From assembly GCF_009674825.1 (NCBI RefSeq), contig NZ_WKJH01000022.1:980-64979 (forward strand): a stretch of 64,000 nucleotides of DNA, given 5' to 3'. The DNA comes from Maribacter luteus (GTDB taxonomy: Bacteria; Bacteroidota; Bacteroidia; Flavobacteriales; Flavobacteriaceae). Position numbers and translations under genes: made by a program. This document shows positions 39,103 to 47,612 of this stretch, piece after piece. The notes below the pieces were generated by a model. The model was not told the origin of the DNA, made no database searches, and saw only the letters and a program-made list of their open reading frames with translations. How positions within the stretch are numbered: the first letter of the stretch is position 1; each line of letters begins with the position of its first letter.

Positions 39103-39951
39103 ATGAAATTCACAGCAGAAGATTTGCACTCGGCCAAAACAAGAAAGGATCTAGTGGCCATTGCCAAAAAGAAGAACGTTAATATAGATAATGTTGTCAG
39201 GAATCTGAAGTACGAAATAGAATTGAGTAAGCTGCAAAGTGAACTGGTGAACCTTCAACAGTACATCACCGAGAATCAATTAAGGGTAGCTGTCCTTTTT
39301 GAAGGTCGCGACGCCGCAGGTAAAGGAGGTTCCATCAAACGGTTCAGGGAGCATTTGAACCCTAGGTCCTCTCGTGTCGTGGCACTTTCTAAACCTACGG
39401 ATAATGAAAGGGGACAATGGTATTTCCGAAGGTATATAAAAGAATTGCCCAACCCCGGTGAAATAGTCTTTTTTGATCGCAGTTGGTACAATAGGGCCGT
39501 TGTTGAGCCGGTTATGGGCTTTTGTAATAAAGAACAATACAACCAGTTCATGGTGCAGGTTCCTGAATTTGAACATATGTTGTACGAGGATGGTGTTATC
39601 ATCATTAAGTTTTGGTTCTCTATCTCTAAAGAAGTTCAAAGCAAAAGATTCAATGCTAGGTTAAAAAACCCATTAAAACAATGGAAGTTCAGTCCAGTGG
39701 ATAAAATGGGGCAACAACTATGGGACAAATACACCTATTATAAAGAACAAATGTTCACCAAGACCCATACTAATTTTTCTCCTTGGATAATCGTGAAGAC
39801 TAACGATAAAAAAACGGCAAGATTGGAGAGTATGCGTTATTTATTGTCGCATTTCGACTATTCCGACAAGGAAGATATTTCCAATCTAATTCAGCCAGAC
39901 CCGAACGTTATCGTGCGTTATTATAGAAATGCCAAACAAATCGATATTTAA
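39103..39951 (+). CDS. Polyphosphate kinase 2 (PPK2) family, first of tandem pair
   Basis: 282 residues. Walker A loop EGRDAAGKGG, Walker B-like VFFDRSWYNRAVVEPVMGFC, and the lid residues (RRYIKELPNPGEI) of the PPK2 family. PPK2 enzymes use polyphosphate to phosphorylate nucleoside mono- or diphosphates. Single-domain form; whether it acts on NDP (class I) or NMP (class II) is not decided by eye. It ends one base before the ATG of its paralogue. Confidence 0.9.
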   Translation: MKFTAEDLHSAKTRKDLVAIAKKKNVNIDNVVRNLKYEIELSKLQSELVNLQQYITENQLRVAVLFEGRDAAGKGGSIKRFREHLNPRSSRVVALSKPTDNERGQWYFRRYIKELPNPGEIVFFDRSWYNRAVVEPVMGFCNKEQYNQFMVQVPEFEHMLYEDGVIIIKFWFSISKEVQSKRFNARLKNPLKQWKFSPVDKMGQQLWDKYTYYKEQMFTKTHTNFSPWIIVKTNDKKTARLESMRYLLSHFDYSDKEDISNLIQPDPNVIVRYYRNAKQIDI

Positions 39952-39952
39952 C

Positions 39953-40735
39953 ATGAAGGAAGTAAAAGATATAACCCTGACCAAAGACGATCTGGAATTA
40001 CTTAATTCCAAACTAGGTTTAAGATGTTTGTTTGCAAACAAGAAAATCGATTTGGAGAAAGCCTTGATCGACATAAAATATGAATTACGCTTAAGGGAGC
40101 AACAGGCCGAACTTGTAAAGCTTCAGGCATGGGCCATAGAGAACAAAAAAAAGATCGTGATTATTTTCGAGGGTAGGGATGCTGCTGGTAAAGGGGGTGC
40201 TATTCGTAGGATGGCCGCCCATATCAATCCAAGATATTATAGAATAGTCGCTTTGAACAAACCCACGGAAGATGAGGAAGGCCAATGGTATTTTCAGCGG
40301 TATGTGAATAAGTTGCCAAAACCGGGTAAAATCGTGTTCTTTGATCGTAGTTGGTACAATAGGGCGGTTGTGGAACCTGTAAATGGCTTTTGTACGGAAG
40401 AACAATACAATAGGTTCATGAGTCAGGTTAATGATTTTGAAAAGATGATCATTGAATCGAACACTTATTTGATCAAGTTTTATTTTTCCATCTCCAAGGA
40501 AGAACAGGAAAAACGTTTTGAGGATATTCGCAAAAGTGATTTAAAAAGGTGGAAATTGTCCGCTGTAGATGAGAAGGCCCAGGATTTATGGGATGAGTAT
40601 ACGCGATACAAGCAGATAATGCTGAAAGACACGAATACAGAACATGCACCTTGGATAAGAATTGAAGCCGATAAGAAAACCGAGGCAAGACTAAAGGCCA
40701 TTGATCATGTTTTAAATGTGATACCTTATAAGTAA
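39953..40735 (+). CDS. Polyphosphate kinase 2 (PPK2) family, second of tandem pair
   Basis: 260 residues from ATG 39953, one base after the stop of the first PPK2. The same motifs occur: EGRDAAGKGG, VFFDRSWYNRAVVEPVNGFC, and IKFYFSISKEEQEKRF. The two proteins are clearly paralogous but well diverged, consistent with an old duplication. It may differ in nucleotide preference (inference). It meets the convergent DoxX gene after 2 bases. Confidence 0.9.
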   Translation: MKEVKDITLTKDDLELLNSKLGLRCLFANKKIDLEKALIDIKYELRLREQQAELVKLQAWAIENKKKIVIIFEGRDAAGKGGAIRRMAAHINPRYYRIVALNKPTEDEEGQWYFQRYVNKLPKPGKIVFFDRSWYNRAVVEPVNGFCTEEQYNRFMSQVNDFEKMIIESNTYLIKFYFSISKEEQEKRFEDIRKSDLKRWKLSAVDEKAQDLWDEYTRYKQIMLKDTNTEHAPWIRIEADKKTEARLKAIDHVLNVIPYK

Positions 40736-40737
40736 TG

Positions 40738-41187
40738 TCACATCATTTCCTTTTGGGTAATAACACTGGCTTCCTTTGTTTTTTCCTCTTTGAGCAATAC
40801 AGCCAAAGCAGCCAAAATAACTATGTTTTTAGCGATATACTGTCCAAGGAGCGTAAGTTGGAAGTAGTTGTTCTTAAACACTTCCGATGGAAAAAAGAGC
40901 CAAGGGGTGAATGTTAGGGTGATATGGATTATCGCGGCCCAGTAAATCATTCTTTTGTAGACGTTGAGGATAAGTAATATACCAATGGTGATCTCCCAAA
41001 AAGCCAATAGGAGGATGGTTATATCGGAAGGAATAAGTCCGAAAGTCAGTTCATGTATGGTGGTTTTTGCCAAGTCTTCGGCCGGACTGATATCCGGAAA
41101 AAATTTTAAAGCCCCAAACCATAGGTAAACAATACCAATAGCGATAGGCATCATATTTTTTTTGATGAATATGTACGTTACTTTCAT
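40738..41187 (-). CDS. DoxX-like membrane protein
   Basis: 149 residues with four membrane helices (PIAIGIVYLWFGALKFF, SDITILLLAFWEITIGILL, MIYWAAIIHITLTFTPWL, YIAKNIVILAALAVLL). The pattern fits the DoxX/DoxD superfamily of small membrane proteins linked in some bacteria to redox or stress functions. It is 19 bases downstream of the outer-membrane-type protein gene on the same strand. Confidence 0.8.
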   Translation of the reverse strand: MKVTYIFIKKNMMPIAIGIVYLWFGALKFFPDISPAEDLAKTTIHELTFGLIPSDITILLLAFWEITIGILLILNVYKRMIYWAAIIHITLTFTPWLFFPSEVFKNNYFQLTLLGQYIAKNIVILAALAVLLKEEKTKEASVITQKEMM

Positions 41188-41206
41188 TTTGGTGGTTTTT
41201 TGGTTG

Positions 41207-42352
41207 TTAATTTTTAAATTCCTGTAGGAGGGCAGGGTCCAATTTTAGTTTGTTTTGAGTAAATCGGTAAGAAATACCAAAGTTGATAAGGTAATCAGCA
41301 AAGGCTGCATCACCATTTCGAGGATTGCCGGTAAGTGCTTCTGTCTTTTTATCCGTAACGCTTTGAGGTCTCTCCCTTCGTATGGCGAAAGGTACGTTCA
41401 AGGTCAAAGCCATACTATTTTTGAAAAAGGCGATGCCAGGATCTACGGAAAATACATTTCCAGGTCTTCTAAATCCATTATTCCCCCCAATTATATCTTT
41501 AACCGGAACACCTTCATATCGAGCACCTAAAGAAGTTGAGAAAGGTGTCGACAGGTTATAACTCAATCCGGTCCGAATCGAGAATTGATCGGGAACGGCC
41601 ATTATAGCTTCGTTTTCCAATAGGGGACTCAAGGTTTCCCGAAAGGTTCGTATACCATTGACTTCTTTCGGATTCACCAAATAAAATCCCCCGCCGTAGG
41701 TAAATAAATTGTTTTTGACTTTCATGTAAAATTGAAAATCCAAAGTAATTCCAAATCCCCCATCACCAGGTTGGATAGATTGGTCAACAGGTCGTACCTG
41801 AGAACTTTTTTCAGGTCCTACATTATAAAAAATGTCAGATGCATTATAATTTCCGGTAGGGAGTTTCATTCCCAAACCAACTGCCATGTTACCATTGGGG
41901 TTTTTCTCCAAGTTCAGCAACCAATATCCTAAACCAAAACGCATATCGGCCAACCCCCGAGAAAAGGTAGTATGGCGCTCCTCTCGTCCATGTTCATACA
42001 GCGAAGACCTAGTGTTAATTACAAATGGTATCGTGATACTAGTGTAAAGCCGTGGGCTAATGCCATAAGTTAGGGAATAATCCCAAGCATGTGCATTATT
42101 GATAACTTCGGTTTCGTTGGCCAAACGGTCGGGCTCTTCTTCCAATTCCCTAAAATGTCTAAATGATTCAAAATACCTGTAGTTCATTCCAATTTGTAAA
42201 TCCCCGGTATGAAAAAGGTTGTTCTCTAATGTAGCCCCCAAACAGGATGAAAAATGCCTAACGGCAACACAACCTTGTCCCCTACAAGGAAATGTGGACA
42301 ATAATAAAATGACAATAAGACGGAATACTGTCTTTGATTTTGAAGATTTCAT
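41207..42352 (-). CDS. Outer-membrane beta-barrel-like protein of unknown function
   Basis: 381 residues. Signal peptide ends CRGQ; the mature N-terminus has a Cys-containing GCVAVRHFSSCLG segment. Alternating hydrophobic strands with Tyr/Phe (YRYFESFRHFRELEEE, YSLTYGISPRLYTSITIPF, LADMRFGLGYWLLNLEK) suggest a small outer-membrane barrel, like the transporter-type families in Bacteroidota. The ligand is unknown. It runs divergently from a two-component system, which may regulate it (inference). Confidence 0.7.
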   Translation of the reverse strand: MKSSKSKTVFRLIVILLLSTFPCRGQGCVAVRHFSSCLGATLENNLFHTGDLQIGMNYRYFESFRHFRELEEEPDRLANETEVINNAHAWDYSLTYGISPRLYTSITIPFVINTRSSLYEHGREERHTTFSRGLADMRFGLGYWLLNLEKNPNGNMAVGLGMKLPTGNYNASDIFYNVGPEKSSQVRPVDQSIQPGDGGFGITLDFQFYMKVKNNLFTYGGGFYLVNPKEVNGIRTFRETLSPLLENEAIMAVPDQFSIRTGLSYNLSTPFSTSLGARYEGVPVKDIIGGNNGFRRPGNVFSVDPGIAFFKNSMALTLNVPFAIRRERPQSVTDKKTEALTGNPRNGDAAFADYLINFGISYRFTQNKLKLDPALLQEFKN

Positions 42353-42408
42353 ATGATTTTTTTTTAGTTGTTGAAAAGCTTCTGCGCAGGGGGAGTGTCA
42401 GTTCAAAT

Positions 42409-42449
42409 AAAAAGGGCCTATCATATTACCAAAATGACTGGCCCTTTTT
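42409..42449. repeat. Inverted repeat (terminator-like) in a divergent promoter region
   Basis: AAAAAGGGCC (42409-42418) pairs with GGCCCTTTTT (42440-42449), 21-base loop, symmetric in both directions. It lies in the leader of the outer-membrane-type gene (minus) and upstream of the kinase gene (plus), where no gene ends. It may be an attenuator or the end of an unseen small RNA. Confidence 0.6.
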
Positions 42450-42612
42450 ATTCTAGGATTTAACTCAACTTAAATCAGGATCAATATAGTGTGAAGATGA
42501 ATAGTATGGGATTAATCAAAAATTAAAAAGGATTAATGAAAAGTTAATTAGATGAACAAAAAATTAAAATGCGCGATGAGAAACCTATTTTTATAACTTA
42601 TTTCAGCAAATT

Positions 42613-43893
42613 TTGAAGAAACGTAATATTTATACCATAGTTTTCATCGTATCCATTTTGGGTCTTGCGATTGTGCAGTACCAATATTTGAGGATCGGTA
42701 TTAATTTGGCCAAGTTACAATTCAGCAGTAAAATCGGTTTGGCGAGTGAGAATATCAGGAATACCCTGGAAACGAAGAATAAATTGACTTTTCTGCTTGC
42801 TAACGCCATTGAGGAAGATAGTTTGTATTTTAATATCAGTGTCGATAGTTTAAGAGATGCTTCGAGCCATTTTTTAAATGACTTTATAACGGAGAAATTG
42901 GTGGAAAATGGTATTGAGGCCGATTTTACCTATCGATTAGTGACCAGGGATTCTGCCCATTATATTAAATCGCCCGAAGTCTATGAGCGTACGGCCGAAT
43001 TGGTAACCTACCCTATTGAGATCAAAGGGTACTTGCCAACTTTAATGGGTACGGATGTGATCCTGGAGTTGAAGTTTAGGAATTTGGACAGTTATTACCT
43101 GTCCAAACTGAACGGGTTGACCGTGCCTAGCCTATTGTTTATACTTGGAATCATAGTTGCAATTTTATGGATCCTAAGAACATATTATTGGCAGCGGAAT
43201 ATCATAACCACAACTAATGAATTCATTAATAATCTTACGCACGAACTAAAGACACCGGTGTTCTCCATTGGTCTGGCATCCAAAATGTTGGAGGGTGATG
43301 TACCCGAGGAAAAAGCACCTGTTTTGGATATAATTAGGCAGCAGGTAGAACGATTGAAAAATCATATCGACAAGGTGTTGGAATTGGCCAGTTTTGAGGA
43401 AAGGCAAAGCATATTCAATTTTGAAGTTGTCGATTTCGAGCCTATTTTAGAGGATTTTTGTAAAGAATTCAAGACGCTAACCTCCTTTGAGGAAGTACAT
43501 TTTGAGTATCTATTGGCAGCGGGACCTTACCGGATTAAGGCAGAGGTGGCCCATTTGGAAAATGCGATCAACAACCTATTGGAAAATGCTAAAAAATATA
43601 GTGAAGAACCGAAAATTGAAATGGTTTCCCTTGTTCAAAAAGGGAAATTGATCATTCGTATTTCAGACAATGGAAGGGGGATAGATAAAAGGGACCAAAA
43701 GTTGGTTTTTCAAAAGTATTATCGGGTTTCCGATGGAAATAAATATGGCGTCAAAGGGTATGGCCTTGGGCTTAGTTATGTTAAGAGGGTAATCGAAAAA
43801 CACAACGGAAAGATTGACTTGAATAGTGAAATAAATAAGGGGACAACGATAATCCTAAAAATACCATTGTATAAACATGGGAAAAAAATATAG
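42613..43893 (+). CDS. Sensor histidine kinase
   Basis: 426 residues, starting at a TTG (MKKRNIYTIV); no ATG gives the first membrane helix. Two membrane helices (about 6-24 and 174-195) flank a periplasmic sensor. Then HisKA with phosphoacceptor in NLTHELKTPVFSIGLA and HATPase (NAINNLLENAKKYSEEP, ISDNGRGID, GYGLGLSYVKRVIEKH). It overlaps the response-regulator gene by 17 bases. It is divergent from the outer-membrane/DoxX pair. Confidence 0.9.
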   Translation: MKKRNIYTIVFIVSILGLAIVQYQYLRIGINLAKLQFSSKIGLASENIRNTLETKNKLTFLLANAIEEDSLYFNISVDSLRDASSHFLNDFITEKLVENGIEADFTYRLVTRDSAHYIKSPEVYERTAELVTYPIEIKGYLPTLMGTDVILELKFRNLDSYYLSKLNGLTVPSLLFILGIIVAILWILRTYYWQRNIITTTNEFINNLTHELKTPVFSIGLASKMLEGDVPEEKAPVLDIIRQQVERLKNHIDKVLELASFEERQSIFNFEVVDFEPILEDFCKEFKTLTSFEEVHFEYLLAAGPYRIKAEVAHLENAINNLLENAKKYSEEPKIEMVSLVQKGKLIIRISDNGRGIDKRDQKLVFQKYYRVSDGNKYGVKGYGLGLSYVKRVIEKHNGKIDLNSEINKGTTIILKIPLYKHGKKI

Positions 43894-44584
43894 TATTTTA
43901 TTGGTTGAGGATGATGCCTCTTTAGGGTATTTGCTTACCGAATACCTAAGGATGAAGGATTTCGATATTATATGGGAAAAAGAGCCTGCCAAGGTTATTG
44001 ATCTTATTCAAAACAATAGGTTCGATTTGGCTATTTTGGATGTGATGATGGTTCGGGTGGATGGTTTTACCCTTGCTGCGAATATTTCAAAAGAGTATCC
44101 TTCACTTCCTTTTATCTTTCTAACGGCAAGATCGCTGAAAGTCGATGTTTTAAAAGGATTTTCACTCGGTGCTTTGGATTACCTTAAAAAGCCCATAGAC
44201 GAGGAGGAATTGGTAGTGCGTATTTTGTCACTTCTAGATAGATTAAAAAGATCCTCGGGACACATAGATGAAAATTCAATATTCAATATCGGAATGTATC
44301 GGTTGAACAGTTCAACCCAGGAATTGTTTTTTGAATCGAAGGTTGTCCATCTGACTTCACGTGAAAGTGAGTTACTTAAATATTTGGCTTCCCATCCGAA
44401 TGAACTTTGTGAACATAAAGGGATATTGGAAACCCTTTGGGGGAACAATGATTATTTCAATAGAAAGAGTTTAAATGTGTTTGTGACCCATTTACGAAAG
44501 TATTTAGCACAAGATCCTACAATCAAAATTGAAAATGTGCACGGTCGGGGATTTATACTTAAGACCAATTTAGGTGAAAAATAA
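43877..44584 (+). CDS. OmpR/PhoB-type response regulator
   Basis: 235 residues. Receiver domain with the phosphoacceptor Asp in LAILDVMMVRVDG and Lys in DYLKKPID, then a C-terminal winged helix (LTSRESELLKYLASHPNELC, then SLNVFVTHLRKYL). The pair with the preceding kinase is fixed by gene overlap. Target genes are not known; the divergent outer-membrane/DoxX genes are the nearest candidates. Confidence 0.93.
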   Translation: MGKKYSILLVEDDASLGYLLTEYLRMKDFDIIWEKEPAKVIDLIQNNRFDLAILDVMMVRVDGFTLAANISKEYPSLPFIFLTARSLKVDVLKGFSLGALDYLKKPIDEEELVVRILSLLDRLKRSSGHIDENSIFNIGMYRLNSSTQELFFESKVVHLTSRESELLKYLASHPNELCEHKGILETLWGNNDYFNRKSLNVFVTHLRKYLAQDPTIKIENVHGRGFILKTNLGEK

Positions 44585-44630
44585 ATGATTTCCTTAATTA
44601 TTGGTATATTTCGTTGCTAAATTGTCAATA

Positions 44631-45755
44631 ATGGAAACTTATGCTAAGGCACTTTTATATGCCATCCCTTTTTTTATGGTGTTATTGGGGGTAGAAATGG
44701 TATATGGCTATTTTGTAAAAAATCAAAAACACAAGGTACTCGATTCGGTTTCCAGTATAAGTTCTGGATTAACCAATATAGTCAAGGATTCTTTGGGAAT
44801 AGGTGTTATAATCGTCACTTACCCCTTTTTGTTGGAGCATTTGGCTATGTTTTCACTTGAATCGACCTGGTTGGTATGGCTGGTGGCCTTTTTGGTTATT
44901 GATTTTGCTGGGTATTGGAATCACCGATTGAGCCATAAAATAAATTTTTTCTGGAATCAGCATGTCATACACCATAGTAGTGAAGAATTTAACCTTGCGT
45001 GTGCCCTTAGGCAATCCATATCCAATTTATTGGGATATTTTCCCTTATTATTGATTCCTGCGGCCATAGCGGGTGTGCCTAACAATGTAATCGCTATTCT
45101 TGCCCCTATTCATTTATTCGCCCAATTTTGGTACCATACACAACATATTGGTAAAATGGGTTGGTTGGAATATATTATTGTTACCCCTTCCCAACATCGG
45201 GTGCACCATGCAATAAATCCTGAGTATATTGATAAGAACCTTGGTCAGATTCTTTGTGTATGGGATCGTTGGTTCGGTACCTTTCAAGAGGAATTGGAGG
45301 ACGTTCCACCGCAATATGGCGTTTTAAAGCCTGCCTCGACATGGAACCCCATTGTTATAAATTTCCAGCATTTATGGCGTTTGATAAAAGACGCTTGGCG
45401 TACCCGAAATTATTGGGACAAAATTCGCATTTGGTTTATGCCTACTGGTTGGCGCCCCGACGATGTTAAGGAAAACTATCCTATTTCGATAATTGAAGAT
45501 GTTTATCAATTTAAAAAGTACGATACCGAGGCTTCCCCTTTTTTAAAAGGTTACGCCATATTTCAAGTGCTTTGCACCACTTTTTTAATGTTGTTCATGT
45601 TCTATAACTACACTTCTATAGGGTTTGATGGTTTATTGTGGTTCGGGGCCTTCGTATTTATAGGTATTTACGGTTACACCTCTTTGATGGATCGTGTCGA
45701 CTATGCGGTATGGATAGAAGTGTTTCGTGGGGTTGTAGGGATAACGGTAATTTGA
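44631..45755 (+). CDS. Fatty-acid hydroxylase/sterol desaturase family protein, ends at in-frame TGA
   Basis: 374 residues from ATG 44631. Four His motifs of the di-iron hydroxylase family: WNHRLSHK, NQHVIHHSSEE, HTQHIGK and SQHRVHHA, on about six membrane helices. The frame stops at TGA 45753-45755, right after GVVGITVI, but the same frame runs on for 48 codons (TGDWFGIDSYFGYGSLM...) to TAA at 45897, encoding another membrane helix. The protein is thus truncated, read through, or the TGA is a single-base change or read error. The substrate is unknown; these enzymes act on lipids. Confidence 0.85.
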   Translation: METYAKALLYAIPFFMVLLGVEMVYGYFVKNQKHKVLDSVSSISSGLTNIVKDSLGIGVIIVTYPFLLEHLAMFSLESTWLVWLVAFLVIDFAGYWNHRLSHKINFFWNQHVIHHSSEEFNLACALRQSISNLLGYFPLLLIPAAIAGVPNNVIAILAPIHLFAQFWYHTQHIGKMGWLEYIIVTPSQHRVHHAINPEYIDKNLGQILCVWDRWFGTFQEELEDVPPQYGVLKPASTWNPIVINFQHLWRLIKDAWRTRNYWDKIRIWFMPTGWRPDDVKENYPISIIEDVYQFKKYDTEASPFLKGYAIFQVLCTTFLMLFMFYNYTSIGFDGLLWFGAFVFIGIYGYTSLMDRVDYAVWIEVFRGVVGITVI

Positions 45756-45899
45756 GTTACAGGAGATTGGTTTGGTATCGATTCTTATTTTGGGTATGGT
45801 AGTTTAATGGTCGTTGTTTATTTTTTAATTACCATATTGGCCGGAATATATTTTGGTTATTTGGAAAAAGATAGATCCCAGGCCAAAATTGTTGTTTAA
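45756..45899 (+). pseudogene. In-frame C-terminal continuation of the hydroxylase after TGA
   Basis: 144 bases in exactly the same frame as 44631-45755: V-TGDWFGIDSYFGYGSL then a hydrophobic helix (VVVYFLITILAGIYFGYL) and EKDRSQAKIVV, stop at 45897-45899. It could start at ATG 45807 to give a 30-residue membrane peptide, but continuity of frame and hydrophobic pattern make it the lost end of the hydroxylase. Full length would be 422 codons. Confidence 0.65.
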
Positions 45900-45918
45900 T
45901 TTTTAATCCACATTTATT

Positions 45919-46680
45919 ATGAGACCTTATATATTGGCAGAGACCAATTGGAAGGCGTTGAAGAACGCCAAGTTTGATTTGGCCATCTTGCCTTGGGGTG
46001 CGACCGAGGCCCATAATTATCACTTGCCATATGGCACAGATGTTTTTGAAAGTGATGCTTTAGCGGCCGAATCGGCCAAAATTGCTTGGGACAGAGGAGG
46101 AAAGGTGATTGTTTTGCCTACCGTTCCATTCGGGGTCAATACCGGACAGAGTGATATTTATTTGGATATAAACCTGAACCCAAGTACCCAATTAGCGATC
46201 TTAAGTGATGTGGTTGAGGTACTGAACCGTCAGGGTATACATAAATTACTTTTGTTCAATAGCCATGGCGGTAATAATTTTAAGCCTTTAGTAAGGGAAT
46301 TGGGTTTAAGGTACCCTGAAATGTTCATTTGTTTTTCCAATTGGTTCCAATCTTTGGATAAGACCAAGTATTTTGAACATGAAGGTGATCATGCAGATGA
46401 AATGGAGACCAGCCTTATGCTTTATTTGAAACCGGAACTGGTACTCCCAAAAGAACATTGGGGAACAGGGGCTTCGAAAGAATATAAAATTAAATCGTTT
46501 TCTGAAGGATGGGTTTGGGCAGAACGCAAATGGTCGCAGATCAGTGAGGATACGGGTGTTGGCAACCCCAAGAGTTCATCCAAAGAAAAAGGTGAGCGCT
46601 ATTTTAAAGATGTTACCCAAAAAGTCGGAAATTTTATTTTTGAACTAAGTGGGGCCGATACAAATGAACTTTATGAATAG
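45919..46680 (+). CDS. Creatininase family protein
   Basis: 253 residues. Metal-binding motifs of the creatininase/amidohydrolase-like family: GATEAHNYHLPYGTD (Glu, His, Asp), FNSHGGNNFKP and GDHADEMETSLMLY. The family includes creatinine amidohydrolase and cofactor-modifying enzymes; substrate unknown. It is 19 bases after the hydroxylase end and 10 bases from the convergent acyl-CoA-binding protein gene. Confidence 0.85.
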   Translation: MRPYILAETNWKALKNAKFDLAILPWGATEAHNYHLPYGTDVFESDALAAESAKIAWDRGGKVIVLPTVPFGVNTGQSDIYLDINLNPSTQLAILSDVVEVLNRQGIHKLLLFNSHGGNNFKPLVRELGLRYPEMFICFSNWFQSLDKTKYFEHEGDHADEMETSLMLYLKPELVLPKEHWGTGASKEYKIKSFSEGWVWAERKWSQISEDTGVGNPKSSSKEKGERYFKDVTQKVGNFIFELSGADTNELYE

Positions 46681-46690
46681 GTTATAAACC

Positions 46691-46954
46691 CTATCCTTCT
46701 TTAAATTCCTTTTTTACTAATTTAATATAGGACTTCATGGCTTCCTCCCGGCTAATATTCTGTGCTTGAAACAAGGCATTGGCCTTAAAAGCATTGATTA
46801 GAGGTGTTTTGCTTCCTGGATTATCAAAGTTTTTATTGGCTATTTTATAATATGCATATAATTTTAGCAAGAGATCGGCAGGCAATGGTTCGGTGTAATT
46901 ATTGACAACAGCCACTGCTTCATCAAATTTTTTACGTAAAGTCTCTTTCTTCAT
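46691..46954 (-). CDS. Acyl-CoA-binding protein (ACBP)
   Basis: 87 residues, the usual length. The family pattern appears in LLLKLYAYYKIANKNFDNPG (YxxYKQAT-like), TPLINAFKANALFQAQNIS (KxxAW-like) and AMKSYIKLVKKE. ACBPs are four-helix proteins that bind long-chain acyl-CoA. Start ATG 46954 overlaps the psd gene by 23 bases. It sits at the end of a phospholipid gene block, so it may supply acyl-CoA (inference). Confidence 0.88.
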   Translation of the reverse strand: MKKETLRKKFDEAVAVVNNYTEPLPADLLLKLYAYYKIANKNFDNPGSKTPLINAFKANALFQAQNISREEAMKSYIKLVKKEFKEG

Positions 46955-47612
46955 GCTTATCAACATAGGTAGCGATACACGTTTTGGCACCGACAACCTT
47001 TTGGTTAAGTTTTACGGCAATACCACAATCCAAAGGTAACAATAAGTCTACCCTAGAACCAAATTTTATAAAACCGGAATCATCCCCCTGTTGTACGCTT
47101 TCCCCTTCTTCTGCGTAATTCACTATTCTTCTGGCCATGGCACCTGCAATTTGGCGATATAGGATTTTACCAAATTTAGGGGTATTGATTACTACGGTTG
47201 TCCGTTCGTTGTCAGTGCTCGATTTTGGATGCCAGGCAACCAAGTATTTTCCCGGATGGTATTTGGAATATTTAATAGTACCACTGATCGGGTAACGGGT
47301 TACATGTACGTTGAAAGGCGACATGAAAATGGAGACCTGAAGCCTTTTGTCATTAAAATATTCAGTTTCAAGAACTTCTTCAATGACAACAACCTTACCG
47401 TCGACAGGGGCCAATATTTCGTCGAATAGATTGTTGGCACTTCTTTTAGGGTTTCTGAAGAATTGAAGTATTATGATCAATACCAGTACTGATGTGGCCT
47501 GTAGTCCCCAGCGTAGCCAATCGTTAATGATGTAGAACTCTGACAGTAAAACAATGCCAACAACGATAATAAAGGTCGTTAGGATTATTGTTTGGCCTTC
47601 TTTATGAAACAT
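46932..47612 (-). CDS. psd: Phosphatidylserine decarboxylase proenzyme
   Basis: 226 residues, small archaeal/Bacteroidota-type Psd. Two N-terminal membrane helices; the self-cleavage site in KFGSRVDLLLP, whose Ser becomes the pyruvoyl group, and the MSPFNVHVTRYPI motif are present. It makes phosphatidylethanolamine. It overlaps cdsA by 11 bases and ACBP by 23. Confidence 0.93.
   Translation of the reverse strand: MFHKEGQTIILTTFIIVVGIVLLSEFYIINDWLRWGLQATSVLVLIIILQFFRNPKRSANNLFDEILAPVDGKVVVIEEVLETEYFNDKRLQVSIFMSPFNVHVTRYPISGTIKYSKYHPGKYLVAWHPKSSTDNERTTVVINTPKFGKILYRQIAGAMARRIVNYAEEGESVQQGDDSGFIKFGSRVDLLLPLDCGIAVKLNQKVVGAKTCIATYVDKHEERDFT

Noticed and set aside
45753-45755. TGA as a selenocysteine codon
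   Set aside because: No selenocysteine insertion structure was seen nearby, the family does not use selenocysteine, and the position is not catalytic.
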